NCBI GenBank assembly: GCA_008123405.1 | Contig: VSSA01000006.1 | Span: 159,141 to 223,140, forward strand | From: Nocardioides sp. BGMRC 2183 | GTDB taxonomy: Bacteria; Actinomycetota; Actinomycetes; Propionibacteriales; Nocardioidaceae | Direction: 5' to 3' | DNA length: 64,000 nucleotides | Shown here: one piece after another, positions 1 to 9,941 of the stretch | Position numbering within the stretch: position 1 is the stretch's first letter | How the letters are laid out: every line of letters starts with the position of its first letter | Made by a program: the position numbers and the translations under genes | Notes under the pieces: generated by a model | Database searches by the model: none | What the model saw: only the letters and a program-made list of their open reading frames with translations | What the model was told of the DNA's origin: nothing

Positions 1-2246
1 CCTCACGCCACCACGCCCGGCTGCAGTGGGAGCCCACCGGCTGGGTGCTCCACGACACCTCCAGCAACGGCACCTATGTCGACGGACGGGCGATCTCCCG
101 CCTGCCGCTGGCCGCCTCCCCGCTCCGGTTCCACCTCGGTGGTCCGGACGGGGAGGAGGTCGTGGTGGCTGCTGTGCCCAGCGCACCTCCGGCTCCGCCG
201 CCACCCAGCCCTCCGAGTCCGGTCGAGGCCTGGAACCCGCAGGCGGTGCTGCCGCCCGGCCAGCTTGCGCACGGTCACTCGGTGGTCCGGCCCCAGTTGG
301 TCGATGCCGGCCGCAGCCTGACCATCGGTCGTGACCGGACCAACGACATCGTCCTCGAGGACCCGTTGACCAGCCGGCGCCATGCCCGCCTGGACCCGGC
401 GACGGCGACGGCTCCCGCGCTGCTGCACGACCTCGGCAGCTTCAACGGCACCTTCGTCGACGGGCATCGGGTCACCGGCCCTGCACCACTGGCCACGGGT
501 GCCGAGGTGATCATCGGCAACCAGACGTTCCGGTGGGACGGGCAACGCCTGGTGGCCTCGGCCACCACACACGAGTTCACGCTGTACGCCGAGGGCCTGA
601 CCCAGGTCGTCGCCGGCGGCAAGCGGTTGATCGAGAACGTCTCCTTCCAGCTCGCGCCGTCCAGCCTGACCGCGGTGATCGGTCCCTCGGGTGCCGGCAA
701 GTCCACCCTGCTCGGCGCGCTCACCGGGCTGAAGCCGGCCAGCCATGGCCGAGTGGTCTGGCAGGGCCACGACCTCTACGCCCACTACGATCAGCTGCGC
801 TTCCAGATCGGCCTGGTGCCCCAGCAGGACATCCAGCATCCGCAGCTGAAGGTGCGCCAGGGTCTCGGGTACGCCGCCCGCCTGCGACTCCCGCCCGACA
901 CCACCGCCGCCGAGCGTGACGCCCGGGTCGGCTTCGTCGCCCAGCAGCTCCAGCTCACCGAGCGGCTCGACAACCGGATCGGCACCCAACTCTCCGGGGG
1001 CCAGCGCAAGCGCGTCTCCATCGCTACCGAGCTGCTCACCGCACCGCCACTGCTCTTCCTCGACGAGCCGACCTCCGGACTCGACCCAGGGCTCGACCTG
1101 GAGGTGATGCGCCAGCTCCGCGGACTCGCCGACGACGGTCGCGTGGTGATGGTGGTGACCCACTCGGTGCTGGCGCTCGACCTCTGCGACAACGTGATGG
1201 TGTTGGCGCCCGGGGGTCGGATCGCCTACTTCGGCCCGCCGTCGGGGGTGCTCGCCCACTTCGGTCAGCAGAGCTACCCCGAGGTCTTCGACCTGCTCGA
1301 CTCCCCGGACCTCTGGCGCCGGATCCCGGCCCAACCGCAGCCCCGGGAGAGCGGGGCAGTCCGTCCGGTGCAGGCGCCTCCGGCGCCGCCACACCAGTCC
1401 TTCGGACGCCAACTGGTGACACTGGTCGCCCGCAACGCGGCGGTGGTCCGCAGCGACCGCCTGCTGCTCGGGATGCTGATCCTGCTGCCACTCGTGCTCG
1501 GCGCGTTGAGCCGGCTGGTCCCGGGCAGCGATGGCCTCTCGCTGGATGCGACCAGCGAGGTGATCACCCGCCCCGACGGCACCACGGTCACCGTGCTGCA
1601 CGCCGCGGAGGCGACGCAACGCCTCATCGTGCTGATCGTGGCGGCTTGTCTGATGGGCACCGCGCTCTCGATCCGGGAGCTGGTCGGGGAGCGGCCGATC
1701 TACAAGCGGGAGTATGCCGTCGGCCTCTCACCCGGTGCCTACTTCGGCTCCAAGATCCTGGTGCTCGGCTCCGCGGCCTTCGTGCAGGGTCTCGTGGTCA
1801 CCTTCATCGCGACTGTCGGGCTGCCCGGCGCCGACGGTCCGCTCGGCACGCTGCGGGTCGCCGTGACCATCGCCGCGCTCTCCTTCACCATGGCGGTGGC
1901 CGGCCTGGCACTCTCCGCGTTGGTGACCAGCACCGAGCAGACGATGCCGGCGCTGGTCGGCGTGATCATGGTGCAGCTGGTGCTCTCCGGTGCGCTCTTC
2001 GCGATCGCCGGCCGCCCGCTGCTGGAGCAGATCGCGTGGCTCTCGCCGTCGCGCTGGGCCTACGCGGCCACAGCGTCGGCGATGGGGCTGGTGCGGGGTC
2101 AGGAGGACCGGGAGAGCGAGGATTGGATCGCGCTCGCCGGCGCCGGGCACTACCTGATGGACATGGTGATGCTCGCGCTGCTCTGCGCTGCCGCGATGGT
2201 GGCCGGCTTCTTCCTGGTCCGCCGCAGCGCGACCACGAGCGACTGA
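1..2246 (+). CDS. FHA-domain ABC transporter, ATPase-permease fusion (Rv1747-like), 5' end missing
   Basis: The reading frame is open from base 3, so the gene begins before the window; about 747 residues are visible. It starts inside a first FHA domain (SRHHARL, then SSNGTYVDG). A second FHA domain follows at about 307-545 ([20 protein letters not shown]). The ABC ATPase has Walker [10 protein letters not shown] near 681, signature LSGGQRKRV near 989 and Walker [13 protein letters not shown] near 1049. An ABC-2 type permease with about six membrane helices fills the last 260 residues. The order FHA-FHA-NBD-TMD is that of mycobacterial Rv1747, an exporter controlled by Ser/Thr kinase phosphorylation. 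The substrate is unknown. The FHA domains imply phosphothreonine-dependent regulation, but no kinase gene lies in the visible part. Confidence 0.93.
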   Translation, partial: SRHHARLQWEPTGWVLHDTSSNGTYVDGRAISRLPLAASPLRFHLGGPDGEEVVVAAVPSAPPAPPPPSPPSPVEAWNPQAVLPPGQLAHGHSVVRPQLVDAGRSLTIGRDRTNDIVLEDPLTSRRHARLDPATATAPALLHDLGSFNGTFVDGHRVTGPAPLATGAEVIIGNQTFRWDGQRLVASATTHEFTLYAEGLTQVVAGGKRLIENVSFQLAPSSLTAVIGPSGAGKSTLLGALTGLKPASHGRVVWQGHDLYAHYDQLRFQIGLVPQQDIQHPQLKVRQGLGYAARLRLPPDTTAAERDARVGFVAQQLQLTERLDNRIGTQLSGGQRKRVSIATELLTAPPLLFLDEPTSGLDPGLDLEVMRQLRGLADDGRVVMVVTHSVLALDLCDNVMVLAPGGRIAYFGPPSGVLAHFGQQSYPEVFDLLDSPDLWRRIPAQPQPRESGAVRPVQAPPAPPHQSFGRQLVTLVARNAAVVRSDRLLLGMLILLPLVLGALSRLVPGSDGLSLDATSEVITRPDGTTVTVLHAAEATQRLIVLIVAACLMGTALSIRELVGERPIYKREYAVGLSPGAYFGSKILVLGSAAFVQGLVVTFIATVGLPGADGPLGTLRVAVTIAALSFTMAVAGLALSALVTSTEQTMPALVGVIMVQLVLSGALFAIAGRPLLEQIAWLSPSRWAYAATASAMGLVRGQEDRESEDWIALAGAGHYLMDMVMLALLCAAAMVAGFFLVRRSATTSD

Positions 2247-2299
2247 CCGGGCTCACCGGCCGGTTCGGGAATGTCCGGGACGGCGCGCGCCTTTCACCA

Positions 2300-3346
2300 A
2301 TGATGTCCGTGCAACTCTCCGTCCTCGACCTGGTGCCGGTCCGTGTCGACCAGACCACCAGCGACGCCCTCGCCGCCACCGTCACCCTCGCGCAGGCAGC
2401 CGATCGCCTCGGCTACCGCCGCTATTGGCTCGCCGAGCACCACAACATGCCGGCTGTTGCCGCCACCAACCCGCCGCTGTTGATCTCGATGGTGGCCGGC
2501 CGCACCGAGCGGATCCGGGTCGGCTCCGGCGGCGTCATGCTGCCCAATCACGCCCCCCTGGTGATCGCCGAGCAGTTCGCGCTCCTGGAGGCGGCGTTCC
2601 CCGGGCGGATCGACCTCGGCATCGGACGGGCCCCGGGGACCGACCCGGTGACCAGCTGGGCGCTGCGGCACGGCGCCGGGGGCGTCACCGAGGACGCTGT
2701 CGCCCAGTTCCCCGAGTACGTCGACAACGTGCTCGCGATGATGGAGCCGGCCGGTGTCGGGCTGGCGCTGCGTGGCCGCACCCATGAGCTGCGAGCCACC
2801 CCGTCGGCGACCTCGGTGCCGACCATCTGGCTGCTGGGCTCCTCCGACTACTCGGCCAAGTTGGCCGCGGAGAAGGGGCTCCCCTACGTCTTCGCCCACC
2901 ACTTTTCCGGCAGCGGCACCGCCGAGGCGCTCGACCTCTACCGTTCGAACTTCCAGCCGTCTCCGGAGGCGACCGGACCGCGCACCTTCCTGACGCTCAA
3001 CGTGTCGGTGGCCGAGACCACGGAGGAGGCCCGCCGGCTCGCCGTGCCGCAGATGCTGCAGATGCTCGCCCTGCGCACCGGCCAGCCGCTGACCCCGCAG
3101 CCGTCGGTGGAGGACGCCGAGGCGACCTTCGCGGGGCTGCCGGCGCAGCACCGCGAGCTCGCCGAGACGATGCGGGAGCGGTGGGTGGTCGCCGACCCGG
3201 TGACCGCCCGGGCCCGGATCGAGGAGCTGGCGGCGTCGTACGGGGTGGACGAGGTGATGGTCAACCCGGTGGCGGGAGCCCTGGCAGGCACCGCGACCGA
3301 TGCCGTCCCGGCCCGGGTGCGCACCCTCGAGCTGCTTGCCGGGTGA
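2300..3346 (+). CDS. LLM class flavin-dependent oxidoreductase
   Basis: A 348-residue luciferase-like monooxygenase (MsnO8 type). Family features are the N-terminal LSVLDLVPV strand, [57 protein letters not shown], and the later [25 protein letters not shown]. Such enzymes use reduced FMN (or F420 in some subgroups) on small organic substrates, which cannot be named here. Two adjacent ATG codons (2300, 2303) are possible starts; the longer open frame upstream only shadows the ABC gene. It lies 53 bases after the transporter on the same strand and may be co-transcribed. Confidence 0.9.
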   Translation: MMSVQLSVLDLVPVRVDQTTSDALAATVTLAQAADRLGYRRYWLAEHHNMPAVAATNPPLLISMVAGRTERIRVGSGGVMLPNHAPLVIAEQFALLEAAFPGRIDLGIGRAPGTDPVTSWALRHGAGGVTEDAVAQFPEYVDNVLAMMEPAGVGLALRGRTHELRATPSATSVPTIWLLGSSDYSAKLAAEKGLPYVFAHHFSGSGTAEALDLYRSNFQPSPEATGPRTFLTLNVSVAETTEEARRLAVPQMLQMLALRTGQPLTPQPSVEDAEATFAGLPAQHRELAETMRERWVVADPVTARARIEELAASYGVDEVMVNPVAGALAGTATDAVPARVRTLELLAG

Positions 3347-3572
3347 GGCGCGAGAGCGTCGTGGATTAGGGGTTGGTTGGCGCGCCGCCCTAAACTGGCG
3401 TGTCGGCCCAACATGGGTCTGCGTCGTGATGCTCGCGGCTGCCGGTCGGTTCCTTCCGGCGGGGGCGTCATGACACGGCCACATGAGGTCCACCACCGTC
3501 CACACGCGAGTGCGGGACGGGGGAGGTTCCCGGGTCACCGGTAGGCACACACCCGATCAGATTTGTGAGGAC

Positions 3573-3794
3573 ATGGCCAAGAAAGAGGGCGTCATCGAGA
3601 TGGAGGGCTCCGTTGTGGAGGCCCTTCCCAACGCGATGTTCCGCGTCGAGCTGAGCAACGGGCACAAGGTGCTCGCACACATCAGCGGCAAGATGCGGCA
3701 GCACTACATCCGGATCCTCCCTGAGGACCGGGTCGTGGTCGAGCTCTCGCCGTACGACCTGTCCCGCGGTCGGATCGTCTACCGCTACAAGTAA
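3573..3794 (+). CDS. infA: Translation initiation factor IF-1
   Basis: A 73-residue protein of the usual IF-1 length and a single OB fold: [20 protein letters not shown] at the start, then [20 protein letters not shown] and the end [11 protein letters not shown]-1 binds the ribosomal A site with IF-2 and IF-3 during initiation. The ATG at 3573 gives the canonical N terminus; a longer in-frame extension to 3483 does not match the family. It is the first gene of the infA-rpmJ-rpsM-rpsK-rpsD-rpoA-rplQ block. The 226-base region upstream holds no other gene; a TAAACT hexamer at 3391-3396 could be the -10 of the operon promoter, leaving a leader of about 170 bases. Confidence 0.98.
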   Translation: MAKKEGVIEMEGSVVEALPNAMFRVELSNGHKVLAHISGKMRQHYIRILPEDRVVVELSPYDLSRGRIVYRYK

Positions 3795-3821
3795 CGACAG
3801 CCGCAACCAGAAAGGGCTGAC

Positions 3822-3935
3822 ATGAAGGTCAACCCGAGCGTCAAGCCGATCTGTGACAAGTGCAAGGTGATTCGTCGCCACGGCCGCGTCATGGTCATCT
3901 GCGACAACCCGCGCCACAAGCAGCGCCAGGGCTGA
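3822..3935 (+). CDS. rpmJ: 50S ribosomal protein L36 (zinc-binding form)
   Basis: A 37-residue reading frame, easily missed because of its size: [20 protein letters not shown] followed by [17 protein letters not shown]. The four zinc ligands of the C+ form are present (CDKC, then C and H in CDNPRH), so this paralogue needs zinc. It lies 27 bases after infA and is preceded by AGAAAGG. The order infA-rpmJ-rpsM is standard in bacteria. Many actinobacteria carry a second, zinc-free L36 elsewhere under Zur control; none is visible here. Confidence 0.97.
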   Translation: MKVNPSVKPICDKCKVIRRHGRVMVICDNPRHKQRQG

Positions 3936-4121
3936 GGCAGCACTCGGCCGCCACGGCGGGCGAGGACAACTGAACACACCACGACGTGCGCGCTCAGCCG
4001 TCGACCCAGCGGTCGGCGGTGAACCACCCCCGGAACGGATGGCCGGGGCCCGGGACCTCGGATCGAGCAGCGGGACGCGCCACGACCAGACCACCGTGCA
4101 GCACAAGGAGAACCGCCACTC

Positions 4122-4496
4122 ATGGCACGACTCGTTGGTGTCGACCTTCCGCGTGACAAGCGCATCGAGGTCGCTCTCACCTACATCTACGGCATCGGCC
4201 GTACCCGCGCCCAGCAGCTGCTGGAGGCCACCGGCGTCAGCCCGGACCTCCGCGTGCACCAGCTGGGTGACGAGGAGCTGGTCAAGCTCCGTGACGAGAT
4301 CGAGGCGAACTTCAAGATCGAGGGTGACCTCCGTCGCGAGGTCCAGGCCGACATCCGTCGCAAGATCGAGATCGGCAGCTACCAGGGTCGCCGTCACCGC
4401 CAGGGCCTCCCGGTCCGCGGTCAGCGCACCAAGACCAACGCGCGCACCCGCAAGGGTCCCAAGCGCACGGTTGCCGGCAAGAAGAAGGCCAAGTAA
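4122..4496 (+). CDS. rpsM: 30S ribosomal protein S13
   Basis: A 124-residue S13, normal length. Starts [20 protein letters not shown], contains the [14 protein letters not shown] helix-two-turn-helix and ends with the basic tail [20 protein letters not shown] plus KKKAK, which reaches into the P site between tRNA and mRNA. ATG 4122 is preceded by AAGGAGAA. The 186 bases between rpmJ and this gene contain no reading frame I can support and probably form an mRNA leader within the operon. Confidence 0.98.
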   Translation: MARLVGVDLPRDKRIEVALTYIYGIGRTRAQQLLEATGVSPDLRVHQLGDEELVKLRDEIEANFKIEGDLRREVQADIRRKIEIGSYQGRRHRQGLPVRGQRTKTNARTRKGPKRTVAGKKKAK

Positions 4497-4575
4497 GGCC
4501 ATCGACCTCGCCGGAGGTCTCGAGGCTCCGCACCTCGACCGCCGGCATCGACCAGCTTTCTCAAGGAGATACTGA

Positions 4576-4977
4576 ATGCCTCCCAAGGCTCGCGCGGGCG
4601 CGAAGAAGGTCCGCCGCAAGGAGAAGAAGAACGTCGCTCAGGGCGAAGCCCACATCAAGAGCACGTTCAACAACACCATCGTCACGATCACCGACCCGAC
4701 CGGTGCGGTGATCTCGTGGGCCTCTGCCGGCACTGTCGGCTTCAAGGGCTCCCGCAAGTCCACCCCGTACGCCGCGCAGATGGCCGCCGAGGCCGCCGGT
4801 CGTCGGGCGATGGAGCACGGTATGAAGAAGATCGACGTCTTCGTCAAGGGCCCGGGCTCGGGCCGCGAGACCGCGATCCGCTCCCTGGGTGCCATCGGCC
4901 TCGAGGTCGGCACGATCCAGGACGTGACCCCCGCCCCGCACAACGGCTGCCGCCCGCCGAAGCGCCGGCGCGTCTGA
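4576..4977 (+). CDS. rpsK: 30S ribosomal protein S11
   Basis: A 133-residue S11. Recognised by [75 protein letters not shown] and the C-terminal [19 protein letters not shown]11 sits on the platform of the small subunit and contacts the Shine-Dalgarno helix. Start ATG follows a TCAAGGAGAT ribosome binding site. Located 79 bases after rpsM in the same operon. Confidence 0.98.
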   Translation: MPPKARAGAKKVRRKEKKNVAQGEAHIKSTFNNTIVTITDPTGAVISWASAGTVGFKGSRKSTPYAAQMAAEAAGRRAMEHGMKKIDVFVKGPGSGRETAIRSLGAIGLEVGTIQDVTPAPHNGCRPPKRRRV

Positions 4978-5010
4978 GCTGCGACGAGAGACTGAAGGAG
5001 TCAAAGAGAG

Positions 5011-5619
5011 ATGGCCCGTTACACCGGCCCCATGACCAAGAAGTCGCGTCGTCTCGGCGTCGACCTCGTCGGTGAGGACAAGGCGTTCGAGAAGCGCCCC
5101 TACGCCCCCGGCCAGCACGGCCGCGCGCGCGTCAAGGAGTCCGAGTACCGCAACCAGCTGCAGGAGAAGCAGAAGGCTCGCTTCACCTACGGCGTGATGG
5201 AGAAGCAGTTCCACCGCTACTACGTGGAGGCTGCACGTCGCCAGGGCAAGACCGGTGACAACCTGCTTCAGCAGCTCGAGGCCCGCCTCGACAACGTCGT
5301 CTACCGCGCTGGGTTCGCCCGGACCCGCCGTCAGGCCCGTCAGATGGTCACCCACGGCCACCTCCTGGTCAACGGCAAGAAGGTCGACATCCCGTCCTTC
5401 CAGGTCAGCCAGTACGACATCATCGACGTGCGCGAGAAGTCGCTGGAGATGACCCCGTTCATCGTGGCGCGCGAGACCCACGGCGAGCGTGTCGTCCCGG
5501 CGTGGCTCGAGGCCCTGCCGAGCCGGATGCGCATCCTGGTGCACCAGCTCCCGGTCCGCGAGCAGATCGACGTCGCGATCCAGGAGCAGCTGATCGTCGA
5601 GTTCTACTCGAAGAAGTGA
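5011..5619 (+). CDS. rpsD: 30S ribosomal protein S4
   Basis: A 202-residue S4: MARYTGPMTKKSRRLGVDL at the start, KRPYAPGQHGRARVK, YRNQLQEKQKARFTYGVMEK, and the S4 RNA-binding domain near residues 93-150 (LEARLDNVVYRAGFARTRRQ, VTHGHLLVNGKKVDIPS). S4 is a primary 16S rRNA binder. It has no Cys zinc motif near the N terminus (the C- form). The position directly before rpoA fits the common rpsD-rpoA order; in other bacteria S4 represses translation of this operon. Confidence 0.98.
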   Translation: MARYTGPMTKKSRRLGVDLVGEDKAFEKRPYAPGQHGRARVKESEYRNQLQEKQKARFTYGVMEKQFHRYYVEAARRQGKTGDNLLQQLEARLDNVVYRAGFARTRRQARQMVTHGHLLVNGKKVDIPSFQVSQYDIIDVREKSLEMTPFIVARETHGERVVPAWLEALPSRMRILVHQLPVREQIDVAIQEQLIVEFYSKK

Positions 5620-5631
5620 CCCCCATCGGCT

Positions 5632-5672
5632 CCCCGTCCGGCCCCTCCGCGTGTGTGGAGGGCCGGATGGGG
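5632..5672 (+). terminator. GC-rich hairpin between rpsD and rpoA (attenuator or partial terminator)
   Basis: CCCCGTCCGGCCCCTCC pairs with GGAGGGCCGGATGGGG across a loop of about eight bases, with one bulged C and one G-U pair. It starts 13 bases after the rpsD stop. No T run follows, so it may lower rather than stop transcription into rpoA, stabilise the upstream mRNA, or take part in S4 autoregulation. Confidence 0.6.
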
Positions 5673-5768
5673 ACGCCGGAGTTTTCGCCCGATATCAACC
5701 TGTGAGGACCACGTCCTCGTCGGTCTGGGTCGTCATATAGCGGTCGGCCCGGAAAGGAAACGAAACCA

Positions 5769-6785
5769 GTGCTCATCGCACAGCGCCCCACCCTGTCGGA
5801 GGAGACCGTCGACCAGTTCCGGTCGCGGTTCGTCATCGAGCCTCTCGAGCCCGGCTTCGGCTACACGCTCGGCAACTCGCTGCGTCGTACCCTCCTGTCC
5901 TCCATCCCCGGTGCCTCGGTCACCAGCATCAAGATCGACTCCGTGCTCCACGAGTTCTCGACCATTGAGGGCGTCAAGGAGGACGTCACCGAGGTCATCT
6001 TGAACCTGAAGGGCCTCGTCGTCTCTTCCGAGCACGACGAGCCGGTCACCATGTACCTGCGCAAGTCCGGTGCCGGTGACGTCACCGCCGCCGACATCGC
6101 GCCGCCGGCCGGTGTCGAGGTGCACAACCCCGACCTGAAGATCGCGACCCTCTCCGACAACGGCAAGCTCGAGATGGAGCTCGTCGTCGAGCGCGGCCGC
6201 GGCTACGTCTCGGCCGTCCTCAACAAGGGCGACGACAACGAGATCGGCCGGATGCCGGTCGACTCGATCTACAGCCCCGTGCTGAAGGTGACCTACAAGG
6301 TCGAGGCCACCCGTGTCGAGCAGCGCACCGACTTCGACAAGCTGGTCATCGACGTCGAGACCAAGCCGTCGATCCTGCCGCGTGACGCCATCGCCTCGGC
6401 CGGTAAGACCCTGGTCGAGCTGTTCGGTCTGGCTCGGGAGCTCAACGTCGAGGCCGAGGGCATTGACATCGGCCCGTCGCCGGTCGACGAGCAGCTCGCC
6501 GCCGACCTCGCCCTCCCGGTCGAGGACCTGCAGCTGACCGTCCGGTCCTACAACTGCCTCAAGCGCGAGGGCATCCACACCGTGGGTGAGCTCATCGGCC
6601 GCTCGGAGCAGGACCTGCTGGACATCCGCAACTTCGGCGCGAAGTCCATCGACGAGGTCAAGGCCAAGCTGGTCGAGATGGGTCTGTCACTGAAGGACAG
6701 CGCTCCGGGCTTCGACCCGGCCGCCGCGCTGGCCTACAGCGATGACGACGACGACAGCTCGTTCGTCGAGGACGAGCAGTTCTGA
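5769..6785 (+). CDS. rpoA: DNA-directed RNA polymerase subunit alpha
   Basis: A 338-residue alpha subunit. The N-terminal dimerisation/assembly domain shows [20 protein letters not shown] and [17 protein letters not shown]. The C-terminal DNA/UP-element domain near residues 250-310 shows [40 protein letters not shown] and [10 protein letters not shown]. The acidic tail [14 protein letters not shown] is usual in actinobacteria. The start is GTG at 5769, preceded by GGAAAGGAAA. The 149 bases from rpsD hold a hairpin and possibly an rpoA promoter. Confidence 0.98.
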   Translation: MLIAQRPTLSEETVDQFRSRFVIEPLEPGFGYTLGNSLRRTLLSSIPGASVTSIKIDSVLHEFSTIEGVKEDVTEVILNLKGLVVSSEHDEPVTMYLRKSGAGDVTAADIAPPAGVEVHNPDLKIATLSDNGKLEMELVVERGRGYVSAVLNKGDDNEIGRMPVDSIYSPVLKVTYKVEATRVEQRTDFDKLVIDVETKPSILPRDAIASAGKTLVELFGLARELNVEAEGIDIGPSPVDEQLAADLALPVEDLQLTVRSYNCLKREGIHTVGELIGRSEQDLLDIRNFGAKSIDEVKAKLVEMGLSLKDSAPGFDPAAALAYSDDDDDSSFVEDEQF

Positions 6786-6862
6786 TGTGATCCGCCGGCG
6801 GCGCCACGCTGCCGGCCCAGAACCTCGGTACCTGATACGGCCGGGGAGAATCGAGAGAAGCA

Positions 6863-7411
6863 ATGCCCAAGCCCAAGAAGGGCCCCCGCCTCGGCGGCAG
6901 CCCGGCCCACCAGCGTCTGATCTTGGCGAACCTGGCCACCCAGCTCTTCGAGCACGGCCGGATCACCACCACCGAGTCGCGCGCCCGGACGCTGCGTCCG
7001 TACGCCGAGAAGCTGATCACCAAGGCGCGCAAGGCGCACGCGGGGGAGAACCCGCTGCACCAGCGCCGCGAGGTGCTCAAGGTCATCGGTGACAAGGGCG
7101 TCGTGCACACCCTGTTCACCGAGATCGCGCCGAGCTTCGCGGACCGTCCCGGCGGTTACACCCGGATCACCAAGATCGGTCCGCGTCAGGGCGACAACGC
7201 GCCCATGGCCGTGATCGAGCTGGTCACCGAGGCCTACACGCCGGCCGCGCCGAAGGCTGCTCCGGCGGAGACGGTCGAGGAGACCCCGGCTGAGGAGGCC
7301 CAGGTCGAGGAGACCGAGGCTGCGGAGACCGAGGCTGCGGAGACCGAGGCTGCGGAGACCCCGGCGGAGGACGCCGAGGAGACCCCGGCGGAGGACGCCG
7401 AGAAGGCCTGA
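6863..7411 (+). CDS. rplQ: 50S ribosomal protein L17 with long acidic C-terminal tail
   Basis: A 182-residue protein. Residues 1-121 are canonical L17 ([79 protein letters not shown]). E. coli L17 has 127 residues, so about 55 residues are extra: an Ala/Glu/Pro/Thr tail encoded by short tandem repeats (7309-7400). Extended L17 tails are known in actinobacteria; the function is unknown. It is the last gene of the operon: truA, often next in other genera, is absent and a strong terminator follows. Confidence 0.97.
   Translation: MPKPKKGPRLGGSPAHQRLILANLATQLFEHGRITTTESRARTLRPYAEKLITKARKAHAGENPLHQRREVLKVIGDKGVVHTLFTEIAPSFADRPGGYTRITKIGPRQGDNAPMAVIELVTEAYTPAAPKAAPAETVEETPAEEAQVEETEAAETEAAETEAAETPAEDAEETPAEDAEKA
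7309..7400 (+). repeat. Tandem repeats encoding the acidic tail of L17
   Basis: About three copies of a 15-base unit, GAGGCTGCGGAGACC (Glu-Ala-Ala-Glu-Thr), are followed by two copies of a 24-base unit containing CCGGCGGAGGACGCCGAG. All units are multiples of three, so copy-number change keeps the frame. Such an array is prone to slippage, and the tail length probably varies between strains. Confidence 0.85.
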
Positions 7412-7424
7412 CCTTCGTGCAAAC

Positions 7425-7465
7425 GAGAGCCGGCCCGGTGCGCACTGCGCACCGGGCCGGTTCTC
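7425..7465 (+). terminator. Strong hairpin terminator after rplQ
   Basis: GCCGGCCCGGTGCGC and GCGCACCGGGCCGG form an almost perfect stem with the triloop ACT, extended by GAGA/TTCTC. It starts 14 bases after the rplQ stop and ends four bases before the stop of the opposing gene at 7469, so it can serve both converging transcripts. Confidence 0.88.
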
Positions 7466-7468
7466 ATT

Positions 7469-8170
7469 TCAGGCGCGGTGGGTGAGGGGCAGCTCGTCGG
7501 GGAACGGATGCTGCTCACGGGTGCCGAGGACCTGGTCGAGCACCCAGCACAGGGCGCCGCCGGCCACGAAGGGCAGCGAGGAGTAGCACCAGGAGAGCGC
7601 GAAGGAGACCACCAGCGATACGTCGCTCCCGCCGCTCCCGAAGAGCCGCCAGAACGTGTGCTCGATCTGGGGCCCGATCGCGATCTGGACCCCGGTCACC
7701 ACGGGGATCGCGAGCAGGCCGAGCGGCCAGAGCCGGCTGCGGAGCCGTGCGACACCCCAGGCGGTCACCAGCAACGCGGTGCTGATGGCGCCGAAGGCCA
7801 TCTGCCATGCCACGAAGTCTTCGTAGTTCGAGGGCGTGTCGAAGGCGATCGAGCTGGCGAGGTTGGTCAGCACCTGCGAGACGGGGAGCACCAGAAGGCC
7901 GAGGACGACCGCGATCAGCCGTCGGCGCGGCGTGACCGCGACCAGGAGCAGCGCACTTGCCAGGAGTGCCGCGTTGAGCCAAGGCAGCAGCTCGAAGACC
8001 ACTTCGCGCCCGGGGAGGTCGTGGCGGAACAGCGTCACCGGCACCACGAAGCTGAGCAGGGCGACGACCTGGGTGACGGCCAGCAGGGCCCAGGCCAGCG
8101 TCGCCGGCGGCGCAGCGCGGCCCTCGCCACGGGCGGCGACGGGGTGGATGCGGGGATCGCTGGTCGACAT
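7469..8170 (-). CDS. Hypothetical multi-pass membrane protein
   Basis: A 233-residue protein whose ATG at 8170 gives [11 protein letters not shown] before the first membrane segment. At least six hydrophobic segments are visible, for example [47 protein letters not shown] and [20 protein letters not shown]. No catalytic motif is recognised. A much longer reading frame on this strand continues to 10135 but is antisense to ispH and the YciO gene and is a high-GC shadow. The gene is divergent from ispH and converges on rplQ. Confidence 0.7.
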   Translation of the reverse strand: MSTSDPRIHPVAARGEGRAAPPATLAWALLAVTQVVALLSFVVPVTLFRHDLPGREVVFELLPWLNAALLASALLLVAVTPRRRLIAVVLGLLVLPVSQVLTNLASSIAFDTPSNYEDFVAWQMAFGAISTALLVTAWGVARLRSRLWPLGLLAIPVVTGVQIAIGPQIEHTFWRLFGSGGSDVSLVVSFALSWCYSSLPFVAGGALCWVLDQVLGTREQHPFPDELPLTHRA

Positions 8171-8250
8171 GATCCGAGCCTGCCGCGGCACCTGCAGCGT
8201 CAAACCAGCCTCGACCCGGCGACGGTTCGTGCCTTGCTGGAGCCGACGCC

Positions 8251-8256
8251 TAAACT
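8251..8256 (+). promoter_or_regulatory. -10 hexamer TAAACT of a probable leaderless ispH mRNA
   Basis: TAAACT lies seven bases before the ispH ATG and no Shine-Dalgarno sequence is present, so transcription would begin at or next to the start codon. Confidence 0.6.
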
Positions 8257-8263
8257 CGGTGCC

Positions 8264-9280
8264 ATGACGATCGACCTCGGCACGCCGCGCCTCATCGACG
8301 ACGCCGAACGCCAGGTGCTGCTGGCCGCGCCGCGTGGCTACTGCGCCGGCGTGGACCGTGCAGTGGTCACCGTCGAACAGGCTCTCGACCTCTACGGGGC
8401 CCCTGTCTACGTCCGCAAGCAGATCGTCCACAACAAGCACGTGGTGGCGAACCTCGAGGCCCGTGGCGCGATCTTCGTCGAGGAGCTCGACGAGGTCCCC
8501 GCCGGGGAGACGGTCGTCTTCTCGGCCCACGGCGTCTCTCCGGCGGTGCACGCGCAGGCCGCCGACCGGGCGTTGAAGACGATCGACGCGACCTGCCCGC
8601 TGGTGACCAAGGTGCACCGGGAGGCGGTGCGCTTCGCCCGGGAGGGCTACACCATCCTGCTGATCGGGCACGCCGGGCACGAAGAGGTCGAGGGCACCGC
8701 CGGCGAGGCCCCGGAGCAGACCGTGCTGGTCGAGCACCCCGACGACGTGGACGCCCTGGAGTTCCCGGCCGACGCGAAGCTCGCCTGGCTCTCCCAGACC
8801 ACGCTCAGCGTCGACGAGACCATGGAGACGGTACGACGCCTCCGCGCCAAGTTCCCGCAGCTGGAGGACCCGCCCAGCGACGACATCTGCTACGCCACCC
8901 AGAACCGTCAGGTCGCGGTGAAGGAGATCGGCGCGGCGGCGGACCTGGTGATCGTGGTCGGGTCCGCGAACTCCTCCAACTCGGTGCGGCTGGTCGAGGT
9001 CGCGCTCGAGGCCGGCGCGAAGGCGTCGTACCGGATCGATGACGTGAGCGAGCTGGACGAGGCATGGCTCGACGGCGTGAGCACGGTGAGCGTGACCTCG
9101 GGAGCCTCGGTGCCGGACCACCTGGTCACCGAGGTGCTGGCCTACCTGGCCGAGCGCGGATATCCCGACGCACGCGCAGTGCAGACCGCCGAGGAGACGC
9201 TGGCGTTCTCGCTGCCCAAGGAGCTGCACCGGGACCTCAAGGAGGCCGGCCGCTCCACCAAGACGCCGGTGCGGGTCTGA
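8264..9280 (+). CDS. ispH: 4-hydroxy-3-methylbut-2-enyl diphosphate reductase
   Basis: A 338-residue IspH (LytB), the last step of the MEP pathway, reducing HMBPP to IPP and DMAPP with a [4Fe-4S] cluster. The three cluster cysteines are visible in [23 protein letters not shown] and [11 protein letters not shown]. The substrate motifs [25 protein letters not shown] and [13 protein letters not shown] are also present. The ATG at 8264 was chosen because it gives the normal N terminus just after a -10-like TAAACT. The gene is followed six bases later by the YciO-family gene. Confidence 0.97.
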   Translation: MTIDLGTPRLIDDAERQVLLAAPRGYCAGVDRAVVTVEQALDLYGAPVYVRKQIVHNKHVVANLEARGAIFVEELDEVPAGETVVFSAHGVSPAVHAQAADRALKTIDATCPLVTKVHREAVRFAREGYTILLIGHAGHEEVEGTAGEAPEQTVLVEHPDDVDALEFPADAKLAWLSQTTLSVDETMETVRRLRAKFPQLEDPPSDDICYATQNRQVAVKEIGAAADLVIVVGSANSSNSVRLVEVALEAGAKASYRIDDVSELDEAWLDGVSTVSVTSGASVPDHLVTEVLAYLAERGYPDARAVQTAEETLAFSLPKELHRDLKEAGRSTKTPVRV

Positions 9281-9286
9281 GTCTCG

Positions 9287-9907
9287 ATGGCCCGCTACCT
9301 CGACGTCCACCCGGACAATCCGCAGCCACGGCTGATCCAGCAGATCGTCGACGCGCTCAACGACGACGCGCTGATCGCCTACCCGACCGACTCCGGCTAT
9401 GCCTTGGGCTGTCGGATCGGCAACCACGCCGGACGTGACCGGATCCTCGCGATCCGCGGTCTCGATGACCGGCACCACTTCACCTTGGTCTGCCGCGACT
9501 TCTCTCAGCTCGGCCAGATGGTGCACGTGGAGAACGCCGCGTTCCGCGCGATCCGCTCCGCGACCCCGGGCCCCTACACCTTCATCCTCAAGGCCATGCC
9601 CGAGGTGCCGCGGCGGCTCTCGCACCCCAAGAAGCGCACCGTCGGCGTCCGGATCCCGGATCACGCGGTGGTCAGCGCCCTTCTCGACGGTCTGGGCGAG
9701 CCGTTGCTCTCCAGCTCGCTGATCCTCCCCGGCGAGGAGGAGCCCCGCACGCTGGGGTGGGAGATCAAGGAGGAGCTCGACCACCAGGTCGACATCGTGG
9801 TGGAGGCGGGGGAGACCCCGGCCGAGCCGACCACCGTCGTCGACTGGTCCGACGGCGTCCCCGAGCTGGTACGACGCGGCGCCGGTGACCCGGACCGCTT
9901 CGCCTGA
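9287..9907 (+). CDS. Sua5/YciO/YrdC family protein (threonylcarbamoyl-AMP synthase-like)
   Basis: A 206-residue YrdC-fold protein. Visible motifs are LIAYPTDSGYALGCRIGN, ILAIRGLDDRHHFTLVCRDF, TPGPYTFILKA, KKRTVGVRIPDH and PLLSSSLILPG. Its length and the N-terminal MARYLDVHPDNPQPRLIQQ match the YciO subgroup more than the essential tRNA t6A enzyme TsaC/Sua5, so a t6A role is not certain. It follows ispH at six bases and is probably co-transcribed. Confidence 0.88.
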   Translation: MARYLDVHPDNPQPRLIQQIVDALNDDALIAYPTDSGYALGCRIGNHAGRDRILAIRGLDDRHHFTLVCRDFSQLGQMVHVENAAFRAIRSATPGPYTFILKAMPEVPRRLSHPKKRTVGVRIPDHAVVSALLDGLGEPLLSSSLILPGEEEPRTLGWEIKEELDHQVDIVVEAGETPAEPTTVVDWSDGVPELVRRGAGDPDRFA

Positions 9908-9941
9908 CCCGCCCGCATCGACACGCGTCCAAGGTTTGCCC

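Noticed and set aside
3-1619. 538-codon open frame on the minus strand across the FHA/ABC gene
   Set aside because: Antisense shadow of a clear gene; low-complexity Arg/Gly/Asp-rich translation without any domain.
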